From positions 12,509 through 76,508 of the forward strand of contig MNRL01000019.1 in the NCBI GenBank assembly GCA_001915925.1: a stretch of DNA of 64,000 nt, read 5' to 3'. Made by a program: the position numbers and the translations under genes. Below, piece after piece: positions 7,729 through 16,123 of the stretch. Every line of letters starts with the position of its first letter. Positions within the stretch are counted from its first letter, which is position 1. This DNA comes from Clostridium sp. CAG:354_28_25. Its GTDB lineage: Bacteria > Bacillota > Clostridia > TANB77 > CAG-508. The notes below the pieces were generated by a model. It saw only the letters and a list, made by a program, of their open reading frames with translations, was not told the origin of the DNA and made no database searches.

Positions 7729-9714
7729 ATGGACCTAGAGGGGAAAATATTAGGTAACAGATACGAGATAATAGAGAAAATAGGCAATGGTGGAATGGCA
7801 ACGGTTTATAAAAGTAAGGACCGTGTTTTGAATAGATATGTAGCAGTAAAAATATTAAGGGATGAATTTACTACAGATGAAGAGTTTATAAAGAGATTTA
7901 GAATAGAAGCACAATCAGCGGCGAGCCTTACACATCCAAACATTGTATCTATATTTGATGTAGGTAATGAGGGAAGTTTATATTATATCGTAATGGAATT
8001 AATTAAGGGTAAAACATTAAAAGAGATAATTACAGAGGAAAACGGACCTTTACCTTGGAAATGGTCTTTAAATGTAGTAACTCAAATTGCATCAGCATTA
8101 GAGACCGCCCATAAAAATAATATTGTTCATAGAGATATAAAGCCACATAATATTATAATAACAGAGGATGGAATAGCAAAAGTTACAGATTTTGGAATAG
8201 CAAAAGCAGTCTCAAATTCTACAATTACAGCTTTTGGAACAACAATAGGTTCTGTACATTATTTTTCACCAGAGCATGCAAGAGGAGGATATACAGATGC
8301 AAAATCTGACCTATATTCTTTAGGTGTTGTAATGTATGAAATGTTAACTGGTAGAGTTCCTTTTGATGCAGATACACCTGTATCTGTAGCATTAAAACAT
8401 ATGCAAGAAGACCCGATTGAGCCAAAAGAGTTAAATGATAATATTCCTCAAGTCGTAAATGATATTATAATGAAAGCAATGCAAAAGGATGTAAATTTAA
8501 GATATCAATCTGCAACAGAAATGCTAAAAGATTTGAATGCGGCCTTAAAAAATCCAGATGATAATTTTGTACATATTGGAAGTAACATAGGAGCTGCGAC
8601 ACAAAGAATTTCTACTCAAGAAATAGCAGAAGCAGAAAGAAAAGCAAAAGAAGCTAATAATCCTAATAATGGGAAGAAACCAAATAAGTTTATAGAATTT
8701 GTAAAAAAACATAAAGCATTATCTTTTGTAATAGGAGCAATTATATTATTCTTCGTTGCATTTGGTGCTACAATGGGAATAGTAGAATTAGTAAATCCAA
8801 ATGATGTTCAGATTCCTGATTTAGTAAATAAAACTCAAGATGAGGCAGAACAAATTGTAAAAGACTTAAAACTAAAGCTAGTTGTAAAATCAGAAGAATA
8901 TAATGAGAATGTTGAAGAAGGGAAGATAATATCTCAAGACCCTACGTACCAAGAGAATTATACAATAAAGGAACATAGTGAAATTTCTGTAGTTATAAGT
9001 AAAGGTACAGAAACAGTAGAAGTTCCAGATGTTGTTGGTAAAACAAGAGAAGAAGCAGAAAAACTATTAAAAGACGCTGGACTAGTAGCAGAGATAACCG
9101 AAGAAAATGACGAAAAGGTAGAAGCTGGAATCGTATTAAGTCAAGATATAGAAGATGGCGAAACTGTTAATAAAGGAAGTACTGTAAAATTAGTTGTAAG
9201 TAAAGGTAGTGCAATCGTAAATGTAGAAGTTCCAAGTCTTGTAGGAAAAACTGAACAAGAAGCAAGAAATTTATTAACAGAAGCTGGGTTAAAAGTTAAC
9301 GTAGTTAATGATGAAGATGAATCTAAAAATGATGGAGTTGTATTAAGACAGAGTAAAGATGCTGGTACAGAAGTACAAGAAGGAACTACAATTACAATTA
9401 CAGTTAATAAGGTTTCAGAAGCCAAAGAAGCAACATTTACAATTGATGTAGAAGCAATTACAGGTGGATATGAAGAAGAAACAGGAAATAGTACAAGTGG
9501 AAACACAGCAAAAACAGTTGATATAACAATTACAGTAGGTGGAAGCGAAGCTTTCCAACAATCTAATGTAGATAAAAAGACTACTATAACAGCAAGAGTT
9601 AGTGGAAAAGGTTCAAAAGAAGTTGTTGTAACATTAACAAACTCAAGAGGAGAAAGCTATAGAAGATCTACAACATTTAATTTTAATAATGCAACGACAT
9701 ATACATTTAATTAA
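7729..9714 (+). CDS. prkC: membrane Ser/Thr kinase with PASTA repeats (PrkC)
   Basis: PrkC-type kinases sense muropeptides or lipid II outside the cell and phosphorylate cytoplasmic targets; in Bacillus one role is spore germination. The 661-residue protein has a kinase domain (residues about 10-275) with Lys41 in VAVKIL, HRDIKPHN and DFGIAKA. A transmembrane helix follows at about 329-352, then three PASTA repeats starting near 360, 431 and 499 (each opens with a V-x-IP/VP-x-LV/VV-x-KT pattern). An extra extracellular domain of about 100 residues, rich in Thr and Val and predicted beta, closes the protein. Confidence 0.96.
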   Translation: MDLEGKILGNRYEIIEKIGNGGMATVYKSKDRVLNRYVAVKILRDEFTTDEEFIKRFRIEAQSAASLTHPNIVSIFDVGNEGSLYYIVMELIKGKTLKEIITEENGPLPWKWSLNVVTQIASALETAHKNNIVHRDIKPHNIIITEDGIAKVTDFGIAKAVSNSTITAFGTTIGSVHYFSPEHARGGYTDAKSDLYSLGVVMYEMLTGRVPFDADTPVSVALKHMQEDPIEPKELNDNIPQVVNDIIMKAMQKDVNLRYQSATEMLKDLNAALKNPDDNFVHIGSNIGAATQRISTQEIAEAERKAKEANNPNNGKKPNKFIEFVKKHKALSFVIGAIILFFVAFGATMGIVELVNPNDVQIPDLVNKTQDEAEQIVKDLKLKLVVKSEEYNENVEEGKIISQDPTYQENYTIKEHSEISVVISKGTETVEVPDVVGKTREEAEKLLKDAGLVAEITEENDEKVEAGIVLSQDIEDGETVNKGSTVKLVVSKGSAIVNVEVPSLVGKTEQEARNLLTEAGLKVNVVNDEDESKNDGVVLRQSKDAGTEVQEGTTITITVNKVSEAKEATFTIDVEAITGGYEEETGNSTSGNTAKTVDITITVGGSEAFQQSNVDKKTTITARVSGKGSKEVVVTLTNSRGESYRRSTTFNFNNATTYTFN

Positions 9715-9745
9715 AAAAGATAAAGCAATTAGCTTTATCTTTTTT
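9713..9745 (+). terminator. terminator after prkC
   Basis: A 14-bp stem (AAAAAAGATAAAGC at 9713-9726 with its complement at 9732-9745) and a 5-base loop, ending in six T residues, overlaps the prkC stop codon. It separates the kinase operon from the following genes. Confidence 0.9.
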
Positions 9746-9768
9746 ATATATAGTAAATGCAATAAAAT

Positions 9769-9797
9769 TTGAAATTAACATAAAAATATGATAGAAT
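9769..9797 (+). promoter_or_regulatory. sigma-A promoter of the DUF1385 gene
   Basis: TTGAAA (9769-9774), a 17-base spacer and TAGAAT (9792-9797) with an extended TGA just upstream. Confidence 0.6.
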
Positions 9798-9863
9798 AGA
9801 TAAGAAAAATTTGGTATTAACCACTTGCAAACAAACCAATAAATAATTTTAGGAGGTAGAAGT

Positions 9864-10544
9864 ATGTATATTGCAGAGGCTCGGGCGTATAATGATGGGA
9901 TAGAGTTTTATCCTAATAATGGAAAAGTAATTTTTGCTAAACGATGTAATGGAAAAGTTGTAGTAGAAAGCAGAACCAGTTCTTATATAGAAAAACAAGA
10001 AGACATTTTCAAATTTAAAATACTTTTACTACTTTTTTTTGCAGTAAATGTTGTGATTTTTAGTATAATTGGAAAATTAAAAATTCCGAATATAGAAGTC
10101 ATATTAGTAGCTTTTTTTGTTTGGGAGGTAGTTCTGTTCTTTTATATAGAAAAAAACAAAAATAAGAACAATACCCAGTCATTTAAATATCATGCAGCGG
10201 AACATAAAGTTTTAAACTATGTAGATAAATATGGGAAGAATGCTGTATTAGATGTAGAAAAAGTTATGAATATGAGTTCAATTTCATTTCGGTGTGGTTC
10301 AACTGTTCTTACGGTAGGACTTATATTTGCTACATTATTTCTTGTAGGTAAAGCATTTATTCCTTGGCTGATTTTAAAAATAGTATGGCTTGTGATTTCG
10401 GGATATATTGCTTTAAAATTATGGGCAAATGGAAAATGTGATTTTTTGCAAAAATTAGTGGTGCTACAACCAACATATGAAGAGGTTGAAGTAGCAGTGG
10501 AAGGAATGAAAGAATATTTAAGATTACAGCAAAGCGAAGATTAA
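9864..10544 (+). CDS. DUF1385 family membrane protein, YqhQ-like
   Basis: This 226-residue protein has the DUF1385 landmarks YHAAEHKVLNYVD (about 110-122), FRCGSTVLTVGL and a C-terminal LQKLVVLQPTYEEVEVAVEGM. It has about four hydrophobic segments, two near residues 50-92 and two near 145-190. It is shorter than typical YqhQ proteins (about 300 residues) because the usual N-terminal GGQAVIEGV-like part is replaced by a divergent start. Its function is unknown; the family is conserved in Firmicutes. An AGGAGGTAG ribosome site precedes the ATG. The gene sits between prkC and rsgA, which are normally adjacent. Confidence 0.8.
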   Translation: MYIAEARAYNDGIEFYPNNGKVIFAKRCNGKVVVESRTSSYIEKQEDIFKFKILLLLFFAVNVVIFSIIGKLKIPNIEVILVAFFVWEVVLFFYIEKNKNKNNTQSFKYHAAEHKVLNYVDKYGKNAVLDVEKVMNMSSISFRCGSTVLTVGLIFATLFLVGKAFIPWLILKIVWLVISGYIALKLWANGKCDFLQKLVVLQPTYEEVEVAVEGMKEYLRLQQSED

Positions 10545-10564
10545 CCGACAATTTGTGATTACAA

Positions 10565-10597
10565 GACAAAGGAGCAGTGTGAATCTGCTCCTTTGTC
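10565..10597 (+). terminator. perfect 13-bp hairpin after the DUF1385 gene
   Basis: GACAAAGGAGCAG (10565-10577) pairs exactly with 10585-10597 around a 7-base loop. No T tract follows, so it may be a terminator with weak release or an mRNA end-stabilising structure. Confidence 0.55.
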
Positions 10598-10607
10598 GTA
10601 TATAATA

Positions 10608-10636
10608 TTGATAAATTATTTTATTTTTGATAATAT
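10608..10636 (+). promoter_or_regulatory. promoter of the thioesterase gene
   Basis: TTGATA (10608-10613), a 17-base spacer and TAATAT (10631-10636) with TGA directly upstream. Confidence 0.5.
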
Positions 10637-10664
10637 AAAACAGATTAATTAGAAGGTGATAAAT

Positions 10665-11402
10665 ATGGAAAATGAATATAAAAGGAAATTTTTTATAGGC
10701 TATTCAAATTGTGACAGAAAAGTAAATTTAAGTGTGTTAAATTCGTTATACCTAATACAAGATATGATGACAGAGTATTTTGGATTTCTAAAAAGTGATA
10801 ATATAATTTTAAAGAGCGAAAATAATGCAATATGGGTACTAGCCAAAACAAAAGTGCACTTTAATAAATATCCAAAATGGAGAGATTTAATTGAAGGAAC
10901 TGTTTTTACCACAGGAATAAAGCCAATTCGTGTAGAAACCGAAGCACAATTTAAAGATAAAGATAATAATGTATTGTTTTATGCAAATCAAGAAACTTGT
11001 GTTATAGATTTAACAGATAGAAAAATAAGAAAAATTAATACAGTTAATTATCCAACAGGTGTTCAAATAAAAGAAGGTATAAACAAAGAAAAATATTTAA
11101 GATTAAACACAGAATTTACTGAAGCTGATAAAGTATATGAACAGAAAATACATTCAACAGATATAGATTTTAGTTACCATACAAATAATGTATCATATGT
11201 TAAATATATTCTGAATTCATTAAATTCAGATTTTATAGATAGTCATAAGATAACAGACTTTGAGATACATTATATAAATGAAAGCAAAGAGGGACAAAAG
11301 TTATCTATTTATAAAAAAATAAAAGATAATGAAATAGAGTTTCTTATAAAAGAAGAAAACAGAGAAATAGCAAGAGCTAATTTAAAATATATAAAAGAAT
11401 AG
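10665..11402 (+). CDS. acyl-ACP thioesterase family protein
   Basis: Members of this double-hotdog family release fatty acids from acyl carrier protein or acyl-CoA. The 245-residue protein starts with KRKFFIGYSNCDRK and contains IWVLAKTKVHFNKYPKW, the conserved first-hotdog segment, and DFSYHTNNVSYVKYIL, which holds the catalytic-region His/Asn of the second hotdog. The ATG at 10665 is chosen over an in-frame GTG at 10656 because the latter overlaps the AGAAGGTG ribosome site. It forms a tight pair with the DUF4272 gene. Confidence 0.85.
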   Translation: MENEYKRKFFIGYSNCDRKVNLSVLNSLYLIQDMMTEYFGFLKSDNIILKSENNAIWVLAKTKVHFNKYPKWRDLIEGTVFTTGIKPIRVETEAQFKDKDNNVLFYANQETCVIDLTDRKIRKINTVNYPTGVQIKEGINKEKYLRLNTEFTEADKVYEQKIHSTDIDFSYHTNNVSYVKYILNSLNSDFIDSHKITDFEIHYINESKEGQKLSIYKKIKDNEIEFLIKEENREIARANLKYIKE

Positions 11403-11411
11403 GAGAATATT

Positions 11412-12080
11412 ATGGAAAAAATAAGTAATATAGAAAGAAGAAATAATTCAAATAAAAAAATAAAACAATTAGGAATAGCTTGTCTTGAAACTTTACCAGT
11501 AATAGAAGATAGTACACAAGTAAGCCTAAAAGATATAGATACAATCTGTAAAAGAGCTATAGCTTGTTTAATATCCACTCAATTAGCTATAGATATATCT
11601 GAAAACAATGATTATGATAGTTCTAAGACTTTTTTTCTAAATATGTTAAAACAATATGGCGTTCAAGATAATTTAATAGAAAAAGAAAAAAGAATATTTA
11701 ATGGAAAATATAGTAAACAAGACGTAATTGATGTTGTATGGTCTTACGAGGCTTATTGGTCATTAGTTTGGACATTAGGGTTAGTAGAGAATATCGATTA
11801 TCCAAACCAGATTTGCGATTGTGAAAAAGCAATTATGCTAGTTAGCACTTGTAAAACATATGACGATTTTAAATGTAAATGTAAAATAAGAGATATAGAA
11901 GAAATTTTAGATATGTTAGATTTATATTATCGTTATGATTGGGCTGTAACTGAAAAAAGAATTAATCCAGATACACTTATAGCAGATTTAAATCCAGATG
12001 TAGTTGTTGAACGCAGAAAAGGACTTGAATGGTTAATAGCAAACGAAGAAGATTGGGACGAAATTTCTTTAGATACATAG
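11412..12080 (+). CDS. DUF4272 domain-containing protein
   Basis: This 222-residue soluble protein opens with RRNNSNKKIKQLGIACLETLPVI, the pattern of DUF4272 starts, and has the Trp-rich centre VVWSYEAYWSLVWTLGLV. The C-terminal part (VERRKGLEWLIANEEDWDEI) is also typical. The family occurs widely in bacteria with no established biochemical role. It follows the thioesterase gene by 9 bases and has an AGGAG ribosome site. A sigma-A promoter for the next gene lies just after it. Confidence 0.8.
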   Translation: MEKISNIERRNNSNKKIKQLGIACLETLPVIEDSTQVSLKDIDTICKRAIACLISTQLAIDISENNDYDSSKTFFLNMLKQYGVQDNLIEKEKRIFNGKYSKQDVIDVVWSYEAYWSLVWTLGLVENIDYPNQICDCEKAIMLVSTCKTYDDFKCKCKIRDIEEILDMLDLYYRYDWAVTEKRINPDTLIADLNPDVVVERRKGLEWLIANEEDWDEISLDT

Positions 12081-12082
12081 TA

Positions 12083-12110
12083 TTGAATTAACAGATACAT
12101 ATGATATAAT
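12083..12110 (+). promoter_or_regulatory. promoter of the 67-residue protein gene
   Basis: TTGAAT (12083-12088), a 16-base spacer and TATAAT (12105-12110) as TGATATAAT. Confidence 0.6.
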
Positions 12111-12140
12111 CAATCTATCAAAAAATGGGAGGTTGAAGGA

Positions 12141-12344
12141 ATGAACGAATACAAATTTATTCCAACACCAGTATTCCGGGATCCAATTTTAAGATATCTT
12201 ATTTTCTTTAAAGGTAAGATTTTACCTATTGGATATTTGGTGGAAGATATTGGTGGAGTTGAAGTGATAGTTTTCAAAAAAGAAAACTTGGCTTTAACAG
12301 ATGATATTTTTAAGAAATATCTCGAAAGAAGTAGCACAGTTTAG
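12141..12344 (+). CDS. small hypothetical protein, 67 residues
   Basis: No family is recognised. The protein is mildly hydrophobic in the middle (LIFFKGKILPIGYLVEDIGG), with no clear membrane helix, and ends in a charged stretch. The gene looks real: it has its own promoter, a GGGAGGTTGAAGGA ribosome site, and a reading frame that ends within a 9-bp hairpin. It contains a CGG arginine codon near its start, rare in this window. Confidence 0.7.
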   Translation: MNEYKFIPTPVFRDPILRYLIFFKGKILPIGYLVEDIGGVEVIVFKKENLALTDDIFKKYLERSSTV

Positions 12345-12354
12345 GCTGTGCTAC
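12331..12354 (+). terminator. hairpin overlapping the end of the 67-residue protein gene
   Basis: GTAGCACAG (12331-12339) pairs perfectly with CTGTGCTAC (12346-12354) around a 6-base loop that contains the stop codon. There is no T tract after it. Confidence 0.45.
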
Positions 12355-12371
12355 AGCCATTTATAAAAATA

Positions 12372-12400
12372 TTTAAAAAATAAAATAAATATGGTATAAT
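12372..12400 (+). promoter_or_regulatory. sigma-A promoter of rsgA-rpe
   Basis: TTTAAA (12372-12377), a 17-base spacer and TATAAT (12395-12400) preceded by TGG. Confidence 0.6.
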
Positions 12401-12426
12401 GTACAAAAAATAAGAAAAGGAGAATT

Positions 12427-13284
12427 ATGCAAGGAAAAATAATAAGTAATATATCAAATTTATATTATATCGAAGCAAATGAAAAAATGTATACTTGTAA
12501 TGCAAGAGGTAAATTAAAAGATGAAGGAATAGTTGTTGGAGATATAGTAGATTTTGATGAGAATGAGAATATAATAGAAAAAATAGAAGAAAGGGATAAT
12601 TATATTAAAAGACCTAAAATTTCAAATATAACCCAAATAGTGTGTGTGTTATCCGCGAAAAATCCAAAACCAGATTTATTAATGCTAGATAAACAACTAG
12701 CATATGCCGAATATGTTGGTATAAAGGCTGCAATTGTAATTAATAAAATAGACTTAGACAAGGAAAAGGTAGAAGAGATAAAAGAAATTTATAAAAATAT
12801 AGGTTATCCAATGGTAGAGACAAATGCAAAAGAAAAAGAGGGAATAGCTAGCCTAAATAAGATTTTAGAAAACAATATAAGTGTATTTGCTGGAAATTCA
12901 GGAGTCGGAAAATCTACTTTATTAAATAGCATTTTTGGAAAAGAATTAACCAAAGCTGGACTAATAAGTGATAAAAATAAAAAAGGTAAAAATACTACAA
13001 CAAATATTGCATTATATAAAATTAAAGAAAATGAATATATTGCAGATACACCAGGTTTTTCAACCTTTGATATTTCTGAAATCGAATCCGATAAATTAGC
13101 AGAATATTTTAAAGAATTTAAGCAATATATAAAAGATTGTGAGTATATAGGGTGTAGACATATTAAAGAAGAAAACTGTGGAATAAAAAATGCATTGCAA
13201 AAAGGAGAAATAACAGAAAGTAGATATCAAAATTTCATAAAAATATATGAGAATTTAAAAGATAAGGAGGAACACAAATGGTAG
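12427..13284 (+). CDS. rsgA: ribosome small-subunit GTPase RsgA
   Basis: RsgA is a circularly permuted GTPase that checks and releases factors from the maturing 30S subunit. In this 285-residue protein the order G4-G1-G3 is visible: NKIDLD, then GNSGVGKST (P-loop), then ADTPGFS. An N-terminal OB-fold precedes the GTPase domain. A C-terminal zinc site has CEYIGCRHIKEENC. The stop overlaps the start of rpe by 7 bases, indicating translational coupling, as in the conserved Firmicutes cluster. Confidence 0.96.
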   Translation: MQGKIISNISNLYYIEANEKMYTCNARGKLKDEGIVVGDIVDFDENENIIEKIEERDNYIKRPKISNITQIVCVLSAKNPKPDLLMLDKQLAYAEYVGIKAAIVINKIDLDKEKVEEIKEIYKNIGYPMVETNAKEKEGIASLNKILENNISVFAGNSGVGKSTLLNSIFGKELTKAGLISDKNKKGKNTTTNIALYKIKENEYIADTPGFSTFDISEIESDKLAEYFKEFKQYIKDCEYIGCRHIKEENCGIKNALQKGEITESRYQNFIKIYENLKDKEEHKW

Positions 13285-13937
13285 AGATTTCAGCATCAAT
13301 ATTAGATGCAAAGGAAGATGAAGCAGCAAAAATATTTTATAATTTAGAGGTAGCAAAGATAGATTATTTCCATATAGATGTTATGGATGGAAAATTTGTA
13401 GAAAAAAATACTGTAGATAAAATGAATCAGTATTCAAATATATTAAAGCAAATTACTACATTACCATTGGATGTTCATTTAATGGTAGAAGATGTAGAAA
13501 CATATATAAAATTATACAGTGCAATTGAGCCAAATATGATAACTTTTCATTTAGAGGCAATTAAAGATAAAGAAAAAATCTACGAAATGATTAAATTAGT
13601 AAAAGACAACAATTGTAAAGTTGGTATTGCCATTAAACCTAATACAGAAGTAAAGGAAATATATGAATTTTTACCATATATAAATACAGTATTAGTGATG
13701 ACAGTAGAACCAGGTAAAGGTGGACAAGCTTTAATTCCAGAGACTTTAAGAAAAATTAGAATATTAAAAGAATACTTAAATCAACATAATTTAGATACAT
13801 ATATTGAAGCTGATGGTGGTATAAATCTTGATACAATAGATGAAGTAAAAGAGTCTGGAGTAGATATAGCCGTTGTCGGAAATGGAATATTAAAGACCGA
13901 AAATTATAGAACAACTGTAAGTAAATTAAAAAACTAA
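13278..13937 (+). CDS. rpe: ribulose-phosphate 3-epimerase
   Basis: Rpe interconverts ribulose 5-phosphate and xylulose 5-phosphate in the pentose phosphate pathway. The 219-residue TIM-barrel protein has SASILDA near the start, the metal and catalytic residues in FHIDVMDGKFVEKNT and DVHLMVED, the loop MTVEPGKGGQALIPETL, and EADGGINLDT near the C-terminus. The ribosome site AAGGAGG lies inside the end of rsgA. Confidence 0.96.
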   Translation: MVEISASILDAKEDEAAKIFYNLEVAKIDYFHIDVMDGKFVEKNTVDKMNQYSNILKQITTLPLDVHLMVEDVETYIKLYSAIEPNMITFHLEAIKDKEKIYEMIKLVKDNNCKVGIAIKPNTEVKEIYEFLPYINTVLVMTVEPGKGGQALIPETLRKIRILKEYLNQHNLDTYIEADGGINLDTIDEVKESGVDIAVVGNGILKTENYRTTVSKLKN

Positions 13938-13953
13938 GCTTATATAAATAGAG

Positions 13954-13983
13954 AAACGTAGCAATTAATTTGCTACGTTTTCT
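13954..13983. terminator. bidirectional terminator between rpe and the convergent bactofilin-like gene
   Basis: AAACGTAGCAA (13954-13964) pairs with TTGCTACGTTT (13970-13980), with T-rich sequence following on the plus strand. The stop codon of the minus-strand gene (13965-13967) falls in the loop, so convergent genes share one structure. Confidence 0.8.
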
Positions 13984-15116
13984 TCACCTTTTACTTCTTT
14001 ATGTTTATGTCCATTAAAAAATAAATTATAAATAATAATTCCAAATCCTAAAATAGAAATAAATATTGTTACTACAATTCCTACAAAAGGTATCATTTTT
14101 AAAGCACCGATTACAACTGCAATTAATATTGCTAGTAAATATTCTAATGGCATTTTAGAGAATTTTTTGTTATTATAAATTCTTCTAGCTAAAATTGATG
14201 CAAATATGTATGGAGAAATTCCAATCATAAATACATATAACATTAGCAATAATAATCCAGCACTAAATCCTATTTGTGCGGTAATAAGTATAATAGATAA
14301 AATAGGAATAGCAATTAAAGCAATTAGGCCAGCTAAAAATACTTTTCCAAATTTGTGTGATAAACAAGAAGAAGCTTTTTCTAAACTGCTCTCTAAGAAG
14401 AATCTATAAAGTAGATATACTAAACTTGCTGCAAATATACTATTTACAATATTTATAACTATGCTCCAAATTGTAGTTCTTGCATTTGATGAGGTTGATG
14501 TAGTTAAATGAGTAATTTCTCCACCAACTGCTCCGCTAGGAAATTCTACTTCATTTTCAGAAACATATGTTAGTTTACCAGTAATAGAACCTTGTACAGA
14601 ATCTGTAGAGATAATAAATTCTGGTGCATATACATATGCATTTCTTCCTACAGCACCTTGAAGAGACAATTTTGAACTCATTACATATAAATCTCTAAAA
14701 GGACCATAGCCTTCAGGTATGTTAAGTTCATTACAAACAGCATATAGTGAAGTTGCTGAAGTATTAAAGTCTATTTTATCCGCTACTATATAAGCGTTTG
14801 AATTTATGTAAGAGTGTTCACCAAAAGTAACATTACTTGCGCAAACAAATAGATCTCCATCAACTTCTCCATTTATTGTAACATTCTTTCCAAAGATATA
14901 AACATTTCCATCAACGATTTGATTCATATTAATATCATTTCCATATAAATATAAATCATCATCGACTACTGTAGTTGTATTTTCAGAAGAATCTACTGCA
15001 TATGGTGTTGCTGTTACATCTTCTTGTGTTTCATTTGTATCTGCAAAACATGTAGTGCTAATTGATAATATAATAACTAGAAACAAAGTTATTATAAAGT
15101 TTTTTAATTTTTTCAT
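13965..15116 (-). CDS. secreted/membrane bactofilin-like polymer-forming protein
   Basis: The 383-residue protein has an N-terminal signal peptide (MKKLKNFIITLFLVIILSIS then TTCFA). Next come about 200 residues of repeating short hydrophobic strands (DLYLYG, GNVYIFG, GDLFVCA, NAYIVAD, NAYVYAP) like the right-handed beta-helix of bactofilin/polymer-forming proteins, and then about four membrane helices (residues about 218-360). This places the beta-helix outside the membrane. The start at 15116 is preceded by AGGAGGTATACC; a longer in-frame start lacks a site. The function is unknown; a cell-envelope role is inferred. Confidence 0.75.
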   Translation of the reverse strand: MKKLKNFIITLFLVIILSISTTCFADTNETQEDVTATPYAVDSSENTTTVVDDDLYLYGNDINMNQIVDGNVYIFGKNVTINGEVDGDLFVCASNVTFGEHSYINSNAYIVADKIDFNTSATSLYAVCNELNIPEGYGPFRDLYVMSSKLSLQGAVGRNAYVYAPEFIISTDSVQGSITGKLTYVSENEVEFPSGAVGGEITHLTTSTSSNARTTIWSIVINIVNSIFAASLVYLLYRFFLESSLEKASSCLSHKFGKVFLAGLIALIAIPILSIILITAQIGFSAGLLLLMLYVFMIGISPYIFASILARRIYNNKKFSKMPLEYLLAILIAVVIGALKMIPFVGIVVTIFISILGFGIIIYNLFFNGHKHKEVKGEENVAN

Positions 15117-15181
15117 TGGTATACCTCCTAAAATTACTTTAATCAAAATATATATTATGAGTTTTGGTTTGTCAATACAAA

Positions 15182-15823
15182 TTAAATTTTGTGTTCTGAT
15201 TTATATTTTTTACAGAACTGTTTAATTGTACAAGTGTCACAATTTGGTTTTCTTGCCATACAAGTATTCCTACCATGCCATACAAAAAGATGGTTAATAT
15301 CTTTTAAATATTCTTTAGGAAATATTTTTAATAAATCTTGTTCGATTTTTGTCGGTTCCTTTTCATTTGAAAGTCCTATCCTATTAGAGATTCTTTTGGC
15401 ATGTGTATCTACAGCAATACCATTTGCAATACCAAAAGCTTCTAATAATATTACATTAGCACTTTTTCTACCAACACCTGGAAGAGTTATAAGTTCTTCC
15501 ATAGTATTAGGAACAATTCCATTAAAATCATTCAGAATTTTATTAGCACATGCACGTGCATTTTTAGCTTTATTTTTGTAAAATCCACAAGGATGAATTA
15601 TCTCTTCTAATTCGTGTATATCACAATTGGCAAAAGCTTCAATTGTTGGATATTTTTTAAACAATGCTGGTGTAGTTAAATTAACTCTTTCATCTGTACA
15701 TTGTGCTGATAACATTACAGCAATTACTATTTGAAAAGGTGTTTTAAAATCCAAACTACAAGTTGCATCAGGATATGTATTTTTTAAAATTTGTACTAAT
15801 TCTATAGCATCTTTTTTTCTCAT
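15182..15823 (-). CDS. nth: endonuclease III
   Basis: Endonuclease III is a DNA glycosylase and AP lyase that removes oxidised pyrimidines. The 213-residue protein has the helix-hairpin-helix LPGVGRKSANVIL with the catalytic lysine, the catalytic aspartate in VDTHAKRISNRIGL, and the C-terminal [4Fe-4S] cluster motif CMARKPNCDTCTIKQFC (C-x6-C-x2-C-x5-C). It lies upstream of the bactofilin-like gene on the same strand. Confidence 0.96.
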   Translation of the reverse strand: MRKKDAIELVQILKNTYPDATCSLDFKTPFQIVIAVMLSAQCTDERVNLTTPALFKKYPTIEAFANCDIHELEEIIHPCGFYKNKAKNARACANKILNDFNGIVPNTMEELITLPGVGRKSANVILLEAFGIANGIAVDTHAKRISNRIGLSNEKEPTKIEQDLLKIFPKEYLKDINHLFVWHGRNTCMARKPNCDTCTIKQFCKKYKSEHKI

Positions 15824-15931
15824 AATTACCCTCCTTTACGACAAATTATATCATAATTATTTATCAACATAAAGTAATCACATGAATAATTATTTTTTCA
15901 TATTATATATAAAAAAAGGAGGTAATACTTT

Positions 15932-16081
15932 ATGTGTAAAATATTGAAAAAGACTTTGGCTGTAATATTAATAGGTTTAGGAATTGGAATATTATTAGTA
16001 TTATTACTTCCTTTTGCGGGATGGCTTTTTGTAATAGGTGTTGCAATTATTATAGTTGGAATTATATGGCTTTCTAATTAA
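15932..16081 (+). CDS. small two-helix membrane protein, 49 residues
   Basis: An ATG preceded by AAAGGAGG opens a 49-codon frame. The protein begins with a basic segment (MCKILKKT), has two hydrophobic helices (about residues 9-27 and 32-47) with a Pro-Phe-Ala-Gly-Trp turn between them, and ends SN. No family is assigned, though the layout resembles short PGPGW-type membrane proteins. It lies directly upstream of spoVM. Confidence 0.6.
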   Translation: MCKILKKTLAVILIGLGIGILLVLLLPFAGWLFVIGVAIIIVGIIWLSN

Positions 16082-16123
16082 CAACTATAAATATAGAAAA
16101 CAATTGAAAAGGAGGAGATAGGA

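Noticed and set aside
9141..9506. Minus-strand reading frame inside prkC
   Set aside because: It is the antisense shadow of the repetitive PASTA region with Val/Ser-rich composition and no ribosome site.
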